Below, in pieces: positions 1 to 8,075 of a stretch of 11,611 bases of DNA (positions are counted from its first letter, which is position 1; each line of letters opens with the position of its first letter). The translations under genes were made by a program, and so were the position numbers. The notes beneath the pieces are model-generated. The model was given only the letters and a program-made list of their open reading frames with translations, did no database searches and was not told where the DNA came from. Source of the stretch: Candidatus Thalassarchaeaceae archaeon (GTDB lineage Archaea; Thermoplasmatota; Poseidoniia; Poseidoniales; Thalassarchaeaceae); the NCBI GenBank assembly GCA_030747885.1, contig JASLJW010000068.1, positions 1-11,611 on the forward strand. Reading direction: 5' to 3'.

Positions 1-228
1 ACCTCGTTCTAATGCGGTAATGTGAGACATTTGGAAATTAGGAGGACCCATTGAAACAACTACCACACGTCCCCCGTATGCATCTTTCAACGAAAGTGCT
101 AGTTCAAGTGCATGCTGACAGTCTTGATTGATCTGGCTGGGGGCCGATGCCCTGTCGAGTGTACCTTCAGCAGTCACCCTCATTTCCTTCGGTTTAGGAA
201 CCTGCTTCAATAGCACAACATAATCCAT
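1..228 (-). CDS. etfB: Electron transfer flavoprotein, beta subunit (N-terminal part, cut by window edge)
   Basis: EtfB pairs with EtfA to form the soluble FAD/AMP-binding carrier that takes electrons from acyl-CoA and other dehydrogenases and passes them to the membrane quinone pool. Only the first 76 codons are present; the reading frame stays open through position 1. The start MDYVVLLKQVP matches the family's N-terminal beta strand and KQVP signature. Further on come LDRAS, then INQDCQHALELALSLKD (the family's INPxDExALExALxLK region), then GGRVVVVSMGPP and ALERG, all in the usual order. Two ATGs stand in tandem (231 and 228). The second is preferred because it gives the usual family length before the first strand and an ATGG context like other first genes here. 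A CPBP protease gene lies 75 bases upstream on the same strand. An etfA gene would be expected beyond the left edge, but this is inference. Confidence 0.85.
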   Translation of the reverse strand, partial: MDYVVLLKQVPKPKEMRVTAEGTLDRASAPSQINQDCQHALELALSLKDAYGGRVVVVSMGPPNFQMSHITALERG

Positions 229-303
229 CATTAATACCCCATCAACAAGATGTTCTTGCCACCGGAATTCGGCACTTGAACCCTATGCCTCGCCAATTGA
301 TTC

Positions 304-1023
304 TCAAGTGGCCACCAAAGCAATCCAAGCCACTCCTCCAAAGACAACAACATCGAGAACAGCATGACATGCCCATGCGGGCCAAATGGAATTATGTCGA
401 TGATAAAGCCATGAAAATCCAACTCCTCCAATACCTACTGCAGAAGCAGCAAGTAGTGCAATCCAAACTGGAGCAACCAATGCTACGGCAACAAAATGAT
501 GGAGGGTGAATGCAAAGACCGATAATGCCCCCGAACGAAGAGGGTCTCCGCCGAATAGACCGGACGCCTGTTCTGTAATGAACCACCGGTAAACATATTC
601 CTCAATTACACTGTTAACAAAAACCCAGAACAGAATGGCTGGAATTACCATTGACCAAGAATCAAGACCAACTGCACGTATTGATTCCCCCAAATTATCT
701 AGATCTACATAAGGACGAGCAATCAAGAATGTAATTAGTAAAATTAAGGAAAGAACAAGCCCCAAACCAAACCCTTCTGCCCAAGGGCGAAAACCTGAAC
801 CTTCTGCCAAAAGAGAATATCCTCGTTCGCCTCCATCAATTCGAATGTGCCAAATTGCAGGGAAACCGAAAATCCAAACTTTGCATAATGCCCAGATTGC
901 AAGACCAAGAAATGCGAATGATGCTGTATTTGACTCAGCGAGTAGACCGTTTGCAAGTACTCCAATACTCGGTGCTGGAATCAAAAGTACTAATGCAAGT
1001 AAGGGGCGAGCCCTTGAATCCAT
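304..1023 (-). CDS. CPBP-family intramembrane metalloprotease
   Basis: This is a 239-residue polytopic membrane protein carrying the three conserved CPBP (CAAX protease and bacteriocin-processing, also called ABI) motifs. They are the EExxxR motif at residues 141-146 (EEYVYR), a histidine motif at 171-176 (AFTLHH), and HxxxD at 220-224 (HAVLD), preceded by the typical small-residue and aromatic stretch. The paired glutamates and the histidines are the expected metal and catalytic residues. Hydrophobic segments lie near residues 6-27, 34-58, 85-103, 122-140, 164-182, 186-206 and 217-236. In other organisms the family cleaves prenylated CAAX proteins or gives bacteriocin self-immunity; the substrate here cannot be read from sequence. 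The start ATGG is preceded by a T-rich stretch and no Shine-Dalgarno site, so a leaderless or near-leaderless message is likely. The gene is divergent from the malate dehydrogenase gene. Confidence 0.85.
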   Translation of the reverse strand: MDSRARPLLALVLLIPAPSIGVLANGLLAESNTASFAFLGLAIWALCKVWIFGFPAIWHIRIDGGERGYSLLAEGSGFRPWAEGFGLGLVLSLILLITFLIARPYVDLDNLGESIRAVGLDSWSMVIPAILFWVFVNSVIEEYVYRWFITEQASGLFGGDPLRSGALSVFAFTLHHFVAVALVAPVWIALLAASAVGIGGVGFSWLYHRHNSIWPAWACHAVLDVVVFGGVAWIALVAT

Positions 1024-1106
1024 AAAAAGAAATTAAAGATTTGATACTTCAACCATCCGTTTTTGTTAGGGCAACCGTCATAGATAACCGATTCACACCT
1101 TTAGGT

Positions 1107-2090
1107 ATGGCAAATCAAGCAGCGATACGAGTAGCAGTCACAGGAGCAGCTGGAAACATTGGATATGCGTTATTGTGGCGTATCGCAAGTGGTGATTGTT
1201 TTGGAGCTAATCAACCGGTAATTCTTCAGTTATTGGAGATCCCCCCTGGAATGCAACGCCTCGATGGTGTGATAATGGAACTAAGAGACTCGGCATTTCC
1301 TTTGGTTCACGATATTATTGGCACAGATAATGCAGAGGTTGCGTTTAATGATGCGGATGCAATTTTCCTCGTTGGTTCTCGACCGAGAACCAAGGACATG
1401 GATCGAGCAGACTTAGTTGCCGCCAACGGACCCATATTTGTAGGTCAAGGAAAGGCAATCGATGCTGTGGCTTCACGTAATGTGAAGGTGATTACTGTGG
1501 GTAACCCATGTAACACCAATGCGCTAATCGCCTGCGCTAACGCACCAGGCATTCCATCAAGACAGTTTACTGCTATGACTCGTCTGGATCAGAATCGTGC
1601 TGTAGGCCAGATGGCAGAACGTGCAGGAGTCCCTGCTTCACAAGTTCAAGACGTTTTCATCTGGGGCAACCATGCAAACACAATGTACCCAGACCCACGT
1701 TTTGGGACCGTTGATGGTCAATCGGCCACCGAATTATTCGACAATGATTGGCTACAAGGTGCCTTCCTCGAAACTGTATCTACACGTGGAAAAGCGATAA
1801 TTATGGCACGCGGTGCTTCTTCGGCGGCTTCAGCAGCTTCGGCTGCCACGGATCATATGCGAGATTGGTGGCAAGGTTCGAATGGACGCATTGTTTCTGT
1901 TGCACTTCCTTCAGAAGGCTGGTATGGGGTTCCCGAGGGGATTGTGTTTAGTTTCCCATGTCGATGCGAGAATGGAGAAATAATAGTAGTAGAAAACCTT
2001 GCAATTGATGCGTTTGCACAGTCAAAGATTGACGAAAATGTCGCGGCTCTCCTAGAAGAAAGAGAAGCAGTAAGTAATCTCTTAGGATAA
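1107..2090 (+). CDS. mdh: Malate dehydrogenase, NAD-dependent, cytosolic type (type 2)
   Basis: Interconverts malate and oxaloacetate with NAD in the citric acid cycle. The 327-residue product has the usual length for type 2 enzymes. Visible features are the Rossmann loop TGAAGNIG (residues 12-19), the cofactor-adenine acidic residue in LLEIP (E44), the mobile-loop arginines in SRPR (R92, R94) and R100, the NPCNTNAL segment (133-140), substrate Arg159 and Asp161 in MTRLD, and catalytic His189 in [12 protein letters not shown]. The C-terminal [16 protein letters not shown] block is also family-typical. The start at 1107 is chosen because the Rossmann strand then begins at residue 7. The frame extends upstream to a TTG at 1041, but those 22 residues have no family counterpart. 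No Shine-Dalgarno is present; the bases just before the ATG are TTAGGT. Most archaea use the LDH-like malate dehydrogenase, so this bacterial/eukaryal-type enzyme suggests old gene transfer (inference). Confidence 0.95.
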   Translation: MANQAAIRVAVTGAAGNIGYALLWRIASGDCFGANQPVILQLLEIPPGMQRLDGVIMELRDSAFPLVHDIIGTDNAEVAFNDADAIFLVGSRPRTKDMDRADLVAANGPIFVGQGKAIDAVASRNVKVITVGNPCNTNALIACANAPGIPSRQFTAMTRLDQNRAVGQMAERAGVPASQVQDVFIWGNHANTMYPDPRFGTVDGQSATELFDNDWLQGAFLETVSTRGKAIIMARGASSAASAASAATDHMRDWWQGSNGRIVSVALPSEGWYGVPEGIVFSFPCRCENGEIIVVENLAIDAFAQSKIDENVAALLEEREAVSNLLG

Positions 2091-2151
2091 TTCGGCTAAC
2101 TATTCTATCCGGCATCGTCGGATTGATGACTGACTGCCCCTGCCTAAGGGT

Positions 2152-2928
2152 ATGGCTCAGCGTCATCTCCACCTAGAGCATGATGGTAAGTTGCTACTTG
2201 TTGATGCTGACGGTAATGGGCCACAAATCCCTGTTCCAGGGCGAACAGATACTGGTGAATCAGGATGGAGCATCCGTTTACCTACAGAGAAAGAAGTAGA
2301 GAAAATGGGAATAAAATGGAATCAAAAAAGAATCAATACAATGGATGATGGCACAAAAATTCACACTGTTATCTACGCCACACCAATCATTGATTGGCCT
2401 GCAAACTGGGCATGGAAAGATTACGTCATTTCTGATTCAGCCGTACATCCACTAGCTAGAGAATCGGTATATCGTACAATGCATCGATTGGTTTCCAAAG
2501 TTATCATCAGAGATTCTGATGGACAGGTTCTTCTCGGCAAGGTTCTCAGAGGACATTTCAAGGGATTCTGGACATTACCCGGGGGATATTTGGATTATTC
2601 TGAACACCCTCGAACAGGAGCTATCAGAGAAGCATACGAAGAAATGGGAATTGATATCGTAATCGCTGATCCAATGGGCGAATCAGGGGAAGCACATCCT
2701 GGTGATGATTTCTGCCATATTCAAGAACAAATTTTCAGTAGCGAAGGAATCCAATATGTGTCTTTCACCTATCTTGTGGATTTGGATTATCGCCCAGAAA
2801 TCCAGCCCAAACCAGATGAAATCGAAGAAGGGGGGTGGTTTTCGTTAACGGAAGCAATTCAAAAAGCCGCCTCGATTTTTGATAAAGATGCATTGATAGC
2901 ATTACAAAACTTGGAGGAGAATGCATGA
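2152..2928 (+). CDS. Nudix hydrolase with an additional N-terminal region
   Basis: Nudix enzymes cleave nucleoside diphosphates linked to another moiety, using divalent metal. The 258-residue product has a perfect Nudix box at residues 145-167: G145, five residues, E151, seven residues, then REAYEEMGI, with the metal-binding glutamates E160, E163 and E164. A beta strand rich in hydrophobics (VSKVIIRD) and GFWTLPGGY precede the box, as in the family. About 105 residues come before the Nudix fold, including the Trp-rich segment IIDWPANWAWKDYVIS; I do not recognise a known domain there and no zinc cysteines are present, so it is not an NADH-pyrophosphatase-type N-terminus. Substrate unknown. The start follows AAGGGT directly, too close to act as a normal Shine-Dalgarno. 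The gene's stop codon overlaps the start of the next membrane protein gene, so the two are almost certainly co-transcribed. Confidence 0.9.
   Translation: MAQRHLHLEHDGKLLLVDADGNGPQIPVPGRTDTGESGWSIRLPTEKEVEKMGIKWNQKRINTMDDGTKIHTVIYATPIIDWPANWAWKDYVISDSAVHPLARESVYRTMHRLVSKVIIRDSDGQVLLGKVLRGHFKGFWTLPGGYLDYSEHPRTGAIREAYEEMGIDIVIADPMGESGEAHPGDDFCHIQEQIFSSEGIQYVSFTYLVDLDYRPEIQPKPDEIEEGGWFSLTEAIQKAASIFDKDALIALQNLEENA
2913..2918 (+). promoter_or_regulatory. Shine-Dalgarno site for the Frag1/DRAM-like gene
   Basis: The sequence GGAGGA lies inside the last codons of the Nudix gene, six bases before the ATG at 2925. It matches the complement of the archaeal 16S rRNA 3' end and supports translation of the overlapping downstream gene from this ATG. 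Confidence 0.7.
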
Positions 2929-3611
2929 AAATTTCAACAAAATTTGAAGAATTTCATATTCGCCTATTGGTAGGGTGTACAATTCTAACCTCTATTACAA
3001 CTCAAATATTAATGCAAACGGGAGGGGGGCCACGTGAAGCGAAATTCGATTTGACAGAGGCATTCCAACCATTCTTTGATGAATTCATATTCACAGGCCT
3101 TCCACCCTTTATTTCATCAGGAGGTGTTTTCAGCCCAGAGATCCATGTTTTCCAGATTGGATTTTCACTAACTGGAATGCTAATTTTAGGTTTAGTCTTG
3201 AGATTACATGGGAAAAATGGAATCCTTCCTATTGATGACTCCTTAACAAGAAAATTCGCTGTTGGGTTGGGGTGCATAGTTGGTTCATCCATAATGGGAA
3301 TCGTTCACTTCTCCTTCATCGAAGAACCATTGATTCATGCATATATTGCAGGTATAATATTCAGTGGTTCATTGGCATGGTTAGGGAGCGTGCACTTGTC
3401 CTGTAGAGATTTAGAAGACAAACAAACCGCCTTTGGTATTTCTTCGTTAGTAATGCGAACTTGGAGCCTCAGAATAGGAATATTTTGTTGGATTTCTATG
3501 CCAATACCCCTATTCTTCATGCAATTGGAAATTGCTGCCTTTCTAGAATGGGTCATGATGTTATCACTTCAAACGGGTCTACTTTCTCTTGAACCTCTAA
3601 TGAAGAGATAA
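2925..3611 (+). CDS. Frag1/DRAM/Sfk1-like integral membrane protein
   Basis: A 228-residue protein with about six hydrophobic segments (near residues 13-30, 74-94, 110-128, 136-158, 181-201 and 204-220). The loop after the first span contains FTGLPPFISSGGVFSPE (residues 56-71), which resembles the conserved LPYIS-G-xPE loop of the Frag1/DRAM/Sfk1 family. The following FQIGFSLTGMLI, the HAYIAGIIFSGSLAW segment (138-152) and a final AAFLEW (204-209) also fall in family order. Eukaryotic relatives act in GPI-anchor remodelling or autophagy; prokaryotic members have no settled role, so no function is assigned. The gene overlaps the Nudix stop by four bases (ATGA) and has a good Shine-Dalgarno site, indicating translational coupling. 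Its stop lies four bases from the stop of the convergent alanyl-tRNA synthetase gene. The family call rests on remembered motif spacing and should be regarded as probable. Confidence 0.7.
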   Translation: MKISTKFEEFHIRLLVGCTILTSITTQILMQTGGGPREAKFDLTEAFQPFFDEFIFTGLPPFISSGGVFSPEIHVFQIGFSLTGMLILGLVLRLHGKNGILPIDDSLTRKFAVGLGCIVGSSIMGIVHFSFIEEPLIHAYIAGIIFSGSLAWLGSVHLSCRDLEDKQTAFGISSLVMRTWSLRIGIFCWISMPIPLFFMQLEIAAFLEWVMMLSLQTGLLSLEPLMKR

Positions 3612-3615
3612 CACA

Positions 3616-6474
3616 CTAAATCCCTAGTGATTTTCGAGCGGTCTCTAATGAAGCATCAAGTCCATTGGGATTGGATCCTCCAGCCTGAGCATATGTTGGC
3701 CTTCCACCGCCTCCTCCAGAAATGTGTGGAGCGATTTCCTTGACCAATGCTGAAGCATCGACTCTCTCTGCAGCAACTGTGTTTTCTGTAACTGCAACAA
3801 GCAATTTACCACCACCATCGCGGCTACCTAGTACAGCGACTGTTGGCACAGATGGATCAAGTGTTAGTTCTTTGACCATGGCTTGCATCTGCTTCATTCC
3901 ACCTTCTACTTCCATGACCACAATCCTGACTCCATCTACATCTGATGTATCATCCCCCCCACCAGATGTTCTGAGGCGAACAATCTCGGCTTCTAAGGAT
4001 TCAATCCTCTTTTTCTGATCTTTCCATTCTGTAAAGAAGCGATTTACTGCTGTAGGTAGATCATCTGGCTGAACTCCAAGTACATCTGCAGATCCAGTCA
4101 GTAAATCCTCCTGGTTTTTTGCATGCACCCTAGCAGCCGATCCTGCCAAGATATGCAAACGCTCAACCCCATCTTGAACAAGAGTTGACCGAACCACACG
4201 AATGTAATCAACCATTCCAGCATCATCATGATGAGTTCCACCACAAGCCTGAATGTCAAAATCACCAATCTTGATAATTCGAATTTCAGAATGTTTTGGA
4301 GGACCGCCCTGATATAGTTCAAAACCAAATAGAGCGTCCGCCTCAGAACGGGGCAAAACTAGTTTTTCGACTAGTGGACTAGATGCTACTACTGAGTTAG
4401 CAAGATCTTCTATGGCATCCAAATCACTTCGGTCTAATCGACTATGGTGAGTGACGTCCAATCGAGCATACCGTGCCCCTTTATTCGAACCTGCCTGCCA
4501 AACATGCTTACCTAACACCTCTCGAGCTGCACCACCAACAATGTGAACTGCAGTATGATGATCCATCAGTTGTTTCCTTCTACTCCAATCTAATTCACCT
4601 ACAACAGGTCCTTCAGTTAAAGGACCATCAGTGAGATGAAGGATAACATCACCAGATAATTGGGCATCCAGTACACATACTGTTTCTTCTTCGGAATTCA
4701 AACTACCTTGATCTGCTAATTGCCCTCCACCTTCGGGATAGAAGAGGGTTCTATCGAGTACAATTGCATGGGATGCTGTACCTTCTGACTCAGAACCAGA
4801 TGAAAGTGATGATGGGACAGGAATACAAGCAAGAACATTGGCTTGGAATTTAACTTGTGAAGTATCGGCATAATACATTCTTTCAGTAGGGGGGGCATTC
4901 GTAGCGAATAATTCACCTTCTGAATCCTTAGATTTTGCTAAATTACGAGCTTGTTCAGCATGACGTGCAGCCATATCTGCTGCAAAACCAACTGGAACTG
5001 AAACTGCTGGCCATCCCGAATCATGAGCTATACTCACAACCATTTCCGGCTGAAGGCCCCTCTCTTCTGCTAATCTGAAAAGAATTTCAGAAGGGATATT
5101 TTCTGAATCTGCTGGAATATCTTTGAATGCTGTTCTAACAGCTGCCTCACCTGCTCGTAACATCTCCCTATATCTTGACTCCTCTAATGATAGAATCGTG
5201 AGAATATTCTGTCTATGTTTCCCAGAAACTGATCCAGTCATATTGACATCTAAATGGTGTGCACCTATCTCTTCAAGTCCGATGTTTAACCCTAAATCGT
5301 CCTTCATCCTGCATGTGCGTCTGGCCATCATTCGTGCTAGATACCCTGCCTTTGAATTCGAAGGAACAAGTCCATCAGCAAGCATGTTGCACAATGCATG
5401 CATATGATCAGGAATGGCATAAATCGAAGATAGGGGCTCAGTAATTGACTTCAATACATCAACGGTTAGAGTCACGTTCCTCTCTGCCAATCGTTCTATC
5501 AACCGTTCGTACAAGCCATCTACATCTGTACCGACATCTATATTGAGAATCCCTGCCAACCGGCTAAGCTCAGAAAGTAGAAGGTTAACATCAACATCAC
5601 CAAGGGACGAGAGTCTTGAATCAAAGGAAGAAAGTTCGCGCAACCATGAAACTGTTTCGGGATAAATCGCTTCGTAAATAGTTGGAGTCCCGGCCGCAGC
5701 CCAACAGAATCTTTCGAGGCCATATCCTGTATCGATAATTTGTAATGGCATCTCACTATAATTCACGCCCTTAATCTCAATCTCTCCATTCTCATCTTCA
5801 TGAAGATTCATGAAAACAAGTGTTGCCAATTCAAGTCCACCTACGATTACCTCAACAGCAGGCCCAGCGTTCCCACCCCCTGACCATGGATTTTCAACAT
5901 AGGAAATTTCCTTAGGGTCAATTCCTAAATCCTGAGTGAACAACTCATCACAGTAACGAATCGTTTGATCTATCCAATAATGTACATCACCTTCATCTGG
6001 ACGATTGAAACAATGGTGTGCCATCATTTCAAATGTTGTAAGGTGGCGACCCGAACGACCCACTGCTGCAACATCTGTCAATCGAATGCAAGGTTGAGAA
6101 ATCGCAAGTGGATTTGCAGGTGGAGGAACTTCTCCTGATGTAACATGAGGTTGGAAATCCGCAATACTAGCTATGGTTAGATGGATATCATCTCTCCATC
6201 TAGCCACAATAGGATATGGATTAATGGAAGTATGTGAACGGTTTTCAAAGAATTGTAAAAATTTGGACCTCATCGCATCCTTCAATGCCTTTCCTCTCTG
6301 ATCAAACCCTTTCACAATAGGTGCGCCGATGAATGTGTATTCATCTTCATCGGTATCCCCACTAGTTGTTCTATCGTGGTCACGGGTCCAAAACCATAGT
6401 TCAGAAACGGAACATTTCTTTCGAACAAATCCATTCTCAGAGAAGTATGGGGAATCGATGTCTCCGAACGCCAT
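3616..6474 (-). CDS. alaS: Alanyl-tRNA synthetase, archaeal type
   Basis: Charges tRNA-Ala with alanine in the cytoplasm and hydrolyses mischarged seryl- and glycyl-tRNA-Ala. At 952 residues it is somewhat longer than typical archaeal enzymes. The class II catalytic domain shows PCIRLTDVAAVGRSGRHLTTFEMMAHH (about 128-154), GGGNAGPAVEV (199-209) and motif 3 DTGYGLERF (248-256). The editing domain shows YPEGGGQLADQG (579-590) and the zinc ligands H640 and H644 (HxxxH) and C744 and H748 (CGGTH). A short coiled coil (about 815-836) and the C-terminal DHHA1 region with SGGGGGRPTYAQAGG (919-933) complete the enzyme. The N-terminal archaeal extension has ENGFVRKKCSVSELWFWT at 13-30, where relatives have a CxxCG zinc knuckle; three of four expected cysteines are missing. 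The start at 6474 is supported by a GGGAGA stretch a few bases upstream. It is divergent from rtcB. Confidence 0.97.
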   Translation of the reverse strand: MAFGDIDSPYFSENGFVRKKCSVSELWFWTRDHDRTTSGDTDEDEYTFIGAPIVKGFDQRGKALKDAMRSKFLQFFENRSHTSINPYPIVARWRDDIHLTIASIADFQPHVTSGEVPPPANPLAISQPCIRLTDVAAVGRSGRHLTTFEMMAHHCFNRPDEGDVHYWIDQTIRYCDELFTQDLGIDPKEISYVENPWSGGGNAGPAVEVIVGGLELATLVFMNLHEDENGEIEIKGVNYSEMPLQIIDTGYGLERFCWAAAGTPTIYEAIYPETVSWLRELSSFDSRLSSLGDVDVNLLLSELSRLAGILNIDVGTDVDGLYERLIERLAERNVTLTVDVLKSITEPLSSIYAIPDHMHALCNMLADGLVPSNSKAGYLARMMARRTCRMKDDLGLNIGLEEIGAHHLDVNMTGSVSGKHRQNILTILSLEESRYREMLRAGEAAVRTAFKDIPADSENIPSEILFRLAEERGLQPEMVVSIAHDSGWPAVSVPVGFAADMAARHAEQARNLAKSKDSEGELFATNAPPTERMYYADTSQVKFQANVLACIPVPSSLSSGSESEGTASHAIVLDRTLFYPEGGGQLADQGSLNSEEETVCVLDAQLSGDVILHLTDGPLTEGPVVGELDWSRRKQLMDHHTAVHIVGGAAREVLGKHVWQAGSNKGARYARLDVTHHSRLDRSDLDAIEDLANSVVASSPLVEKLVLPRSEADALFGFELYQGGPPKHSEIRIIKIGDFDIQACGGTHHDDAGMVDYIRVVRSTLVQDGVERLHILAGSAARVHAKNQEDLLTGSADVLGVQPDDLPTAVNRFFTEWKDQKKRIESLEAEIVRLRTSGGGDDTSDVDGVRIVVMEVEGGMKQMQAMVKELTLDPSVPTVAVLGSRDGGGKLLVAVTENTVAAERVDASALVKEIAPHISGGGGGRPTYAQAGGSNPNGLDASLETARKSLGI

Positions 6475-6590
6475 GCTATCTCCCTGATTCGTACGGACTG
6501 CCCTTCAGCACTTCAAGCCAACCGGCAAACTAGACCAGAAGAGCGATTCTATCCGCAATTGCCATGAAGGCAAGCACACGGCAAGAGGGT

Positions 6591-8072
6591 ATGGACGAAC
6601 CCTCATGGAAGGCTCATGCAACCCGCGAGGACGAATCCACTGTACGAATCAAACGACATGGGTCAATGGAAGTAGATGCGATGATGGTCGCAGACGAATC
6701 ACTCTGGAACGACTTGGTTGATGATCGATCACCGCAACAAGTAGTCAACACAGCTTCAATGCCTGGAATTGTAGGAGAAGCATGGGCTATGGCAGATTGG
6801 CACTATGGATATGGGTTCCCAATAGGGGGAGTTGTGGCAACAGATACTGAGGCTGGCGAACTAGGAGGAGCTATTTCCCCAGGTGGAGTAGGATTCGACA
6901 TCAATTGTGGAGTTCGTTTGCTTTCAATCGATATTGAACCTCCCCAAGGTGATGAACGCAAAGAATGGGCGCGTCGAATTTTCAACGCAACCCCTGCTGG
7001 AGCTTCGTCGAAAGGCGGAGTTAACATTACTGAAACACAATTGAGTGCAATCCTTTCTGGAGGGGCTCAAGCCGCTGTCGAGTTAGGGCTGGGGGAAGAT
7101 CGTGATCTAAATTCAATCGAAAGTAATGGCTTGTTGCCAACAGATGAATATGCTGTTTCAGAACGAGCAAAACAGAGAGGATTGCGAGCCCTAGGTACAC
7201 TAGGTAGTGGGAATCATTTCCTTGAGCTCCAAATGGTCGACAATGTTGTGGACGAGAAGGCAGCAGATACATTCGGACTAGTTGAAGGTGGATTGACTGC
7301 CATGATTCACACAGGGTCAAGGGGCCTAGGGCACCAGGTTTGCAGCGAGCATGTTGATCAAATCGAACAACAATATCGCAAACAAGAAGGGAATTGGGTA
7401 TCTGAAAAATGGAATTACACATTGCCTGATCGTCAACTAGCAGCAGCTCCAATCCATAGTAAAGAAGGGACTGCATACCTCGATGCTATGCATGCAGCAG
7501 GAAATTATGCGTTCGCGAACCGTTCTGCATTAACCCAACGACTTCGCAATACTCTAAGGAAAATCACTGGAGGTAGAGAGGTAGATGTTGAGGTAGTGTA
7601 TGATGTAAGCCATAACATTGCGAAGATCGAAGATCACGTAATACATGGGAAGTCATGCAAGTGCTGCGTTCATCGCAAAGGAGCTACTAGGGCCCTAGGA
7701 GGAGATCATTCAGAACTTATTCAACAGTATGGATCCATTGGGCAGCCAGTGCTGGTACCAGGTGACATGGGGACCGCCTCATGGGTCCTTGCGGGTCCAA
7801 AAAATGGTTCAAACAGAGCTTTTTCTTCTTCCTGCCATGGTGCAGGAAGAAGGTTATCTCGCAAGGCTGCAAGAGATAGTATCGACTCTGAAAATCTAAT
7901 TTCGTCACTTGCATCACGGGGTATAGAGGTTCGTGCTAGAACTCCTTCCATTGTAGCAGAAGAAGCCCCTGACGCATACAAAGATGTAGATGAGGTGATT
8001 CGCTTGACCGACAATGCTGGACTAGCGAGGCCCGTAGCAAGACTCACCCCTCTAGCAGTCATCAAAGGTTGA
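6591..8072 (+). CDS. rtcB: RNA-splicing ligase RtcB (tRNA ligase)
   Basis: RtcB joins RNA 2',3'-cyclic phosphate (or 3'-phosphate) ends to 5'-OH ends using GTP and manganese; in archaea it seals tRNA exons after intron removal and repairs broken RNA. Numbering from 6591 (493 residues), the metal ligands are D103 and C106 in FDINCGVRLL, H209 in GSGNHFLE, H240 in MIHTGSRG and H341 in DVSHNIAK. The guanylylated histidine is H416 in SSSCHGAGR, and the C-terminus VARLTPLAVIKG carries the conserved lysine K492. Spacing follows Pyrococcus RtcB closely. No intein is present at the usual active-site insertion points. An in-frame ATG at 6564 would add nine residues; 6591 is preferred because the N-terminal length then fits relatives and the context GGGTATGG matches other first genes. 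The active-site histidine codon lies in the loop of a perfect 11-bp inverted repeat. The stop is three bases from the stop of the convergent gene. Confidence 0.96.
   Translation: MDEPSWKAHATREDESTVRIKRHGSMEVDAMMVADESLWNDLVDDRSPQQVVNTASMPGIVGEAWAMADWHYGYGFPIGGVVATDTEAGELGGAISPGGVGFDINCGVRLLSIDIEPPQGDERKEWARRIFNATPAGASSKGGVNITETQLSAILSGGAQAAVELGLGEDRDLNSIESNGLLPTDEYAVSERAKQRGLRALGTLGSGNHFLELQMVDNVVDEKAADTFGLVEGGLTAMIHTGSRGLGHQVCSEHVDQIEQQYRKQEGNWVSEKWNYTLPDRQLAAAPIHSKEGTAYLDAMHAAGNYAFANRSALTQRLRNTLRKITGGREVDVEVVYDVSHNIAKIEDHVIHGKSCKCCVHRKGATRALGGDHSELIQQYGSIGQPVLVPGDMGTASWVLAGPKNGSNRAFSSSCHGAGRRLSRKAARDSIDSENLISSLASRGIEVRARTPSIVAEEAPDAYKDVDEVIRLTDNAGLARPVARLTPLAVIKG
7825..7852 (+). repeat. Perfect 11-bp inverted repeat inside rtcB
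   Basis: CTTCTTCCTGC at 7825-7835 is the exact reverse complement of GCAGGAAGAAG at 7842-7852, separated by the six bases CATGGT. The arms encode the serines before and the Gly-Arg-Arg after the catalytic histidine, whose CAT codon opens the loop. In RNA this would be a stable hairpin, but coding constraint alone could produce it. Confidence 0.8.
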
Positions 8073-8075
8073 AGT

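Noticed and set aside
1041..1106. Upstream extension of malate dehydrogenase from a TTG codon
   Set aside because: The 22 added residues have no family counterpart, and the ATG at 1107 gives standard length.
2107..2123. ATCCG/CGGAT hairpin between mdh and the Nudix gene
   Set aside because: Five pairs with a seven-base loop and no T-rich tail; not enough for a terminator or operator call.
3614..3629. CACTA/TAGTG short inverted repeat over the convergent alaS and Frag1/DRAM-like gene ends
   Set aside because: Only five pairs and no T-run; could be chance. A similar five-pair repeat GAAGT/ACTTC lies at 8071-8082 at the other convergent junction, also too short to call a terminator.
7027..7476. 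A 149-residue open frame on the minus strand opposite rtcB
   Set aside because: It lies wholly antisense to conserved RtcB motifs, and its protein has no domain-like pattern; it is a shadow of the real gene.
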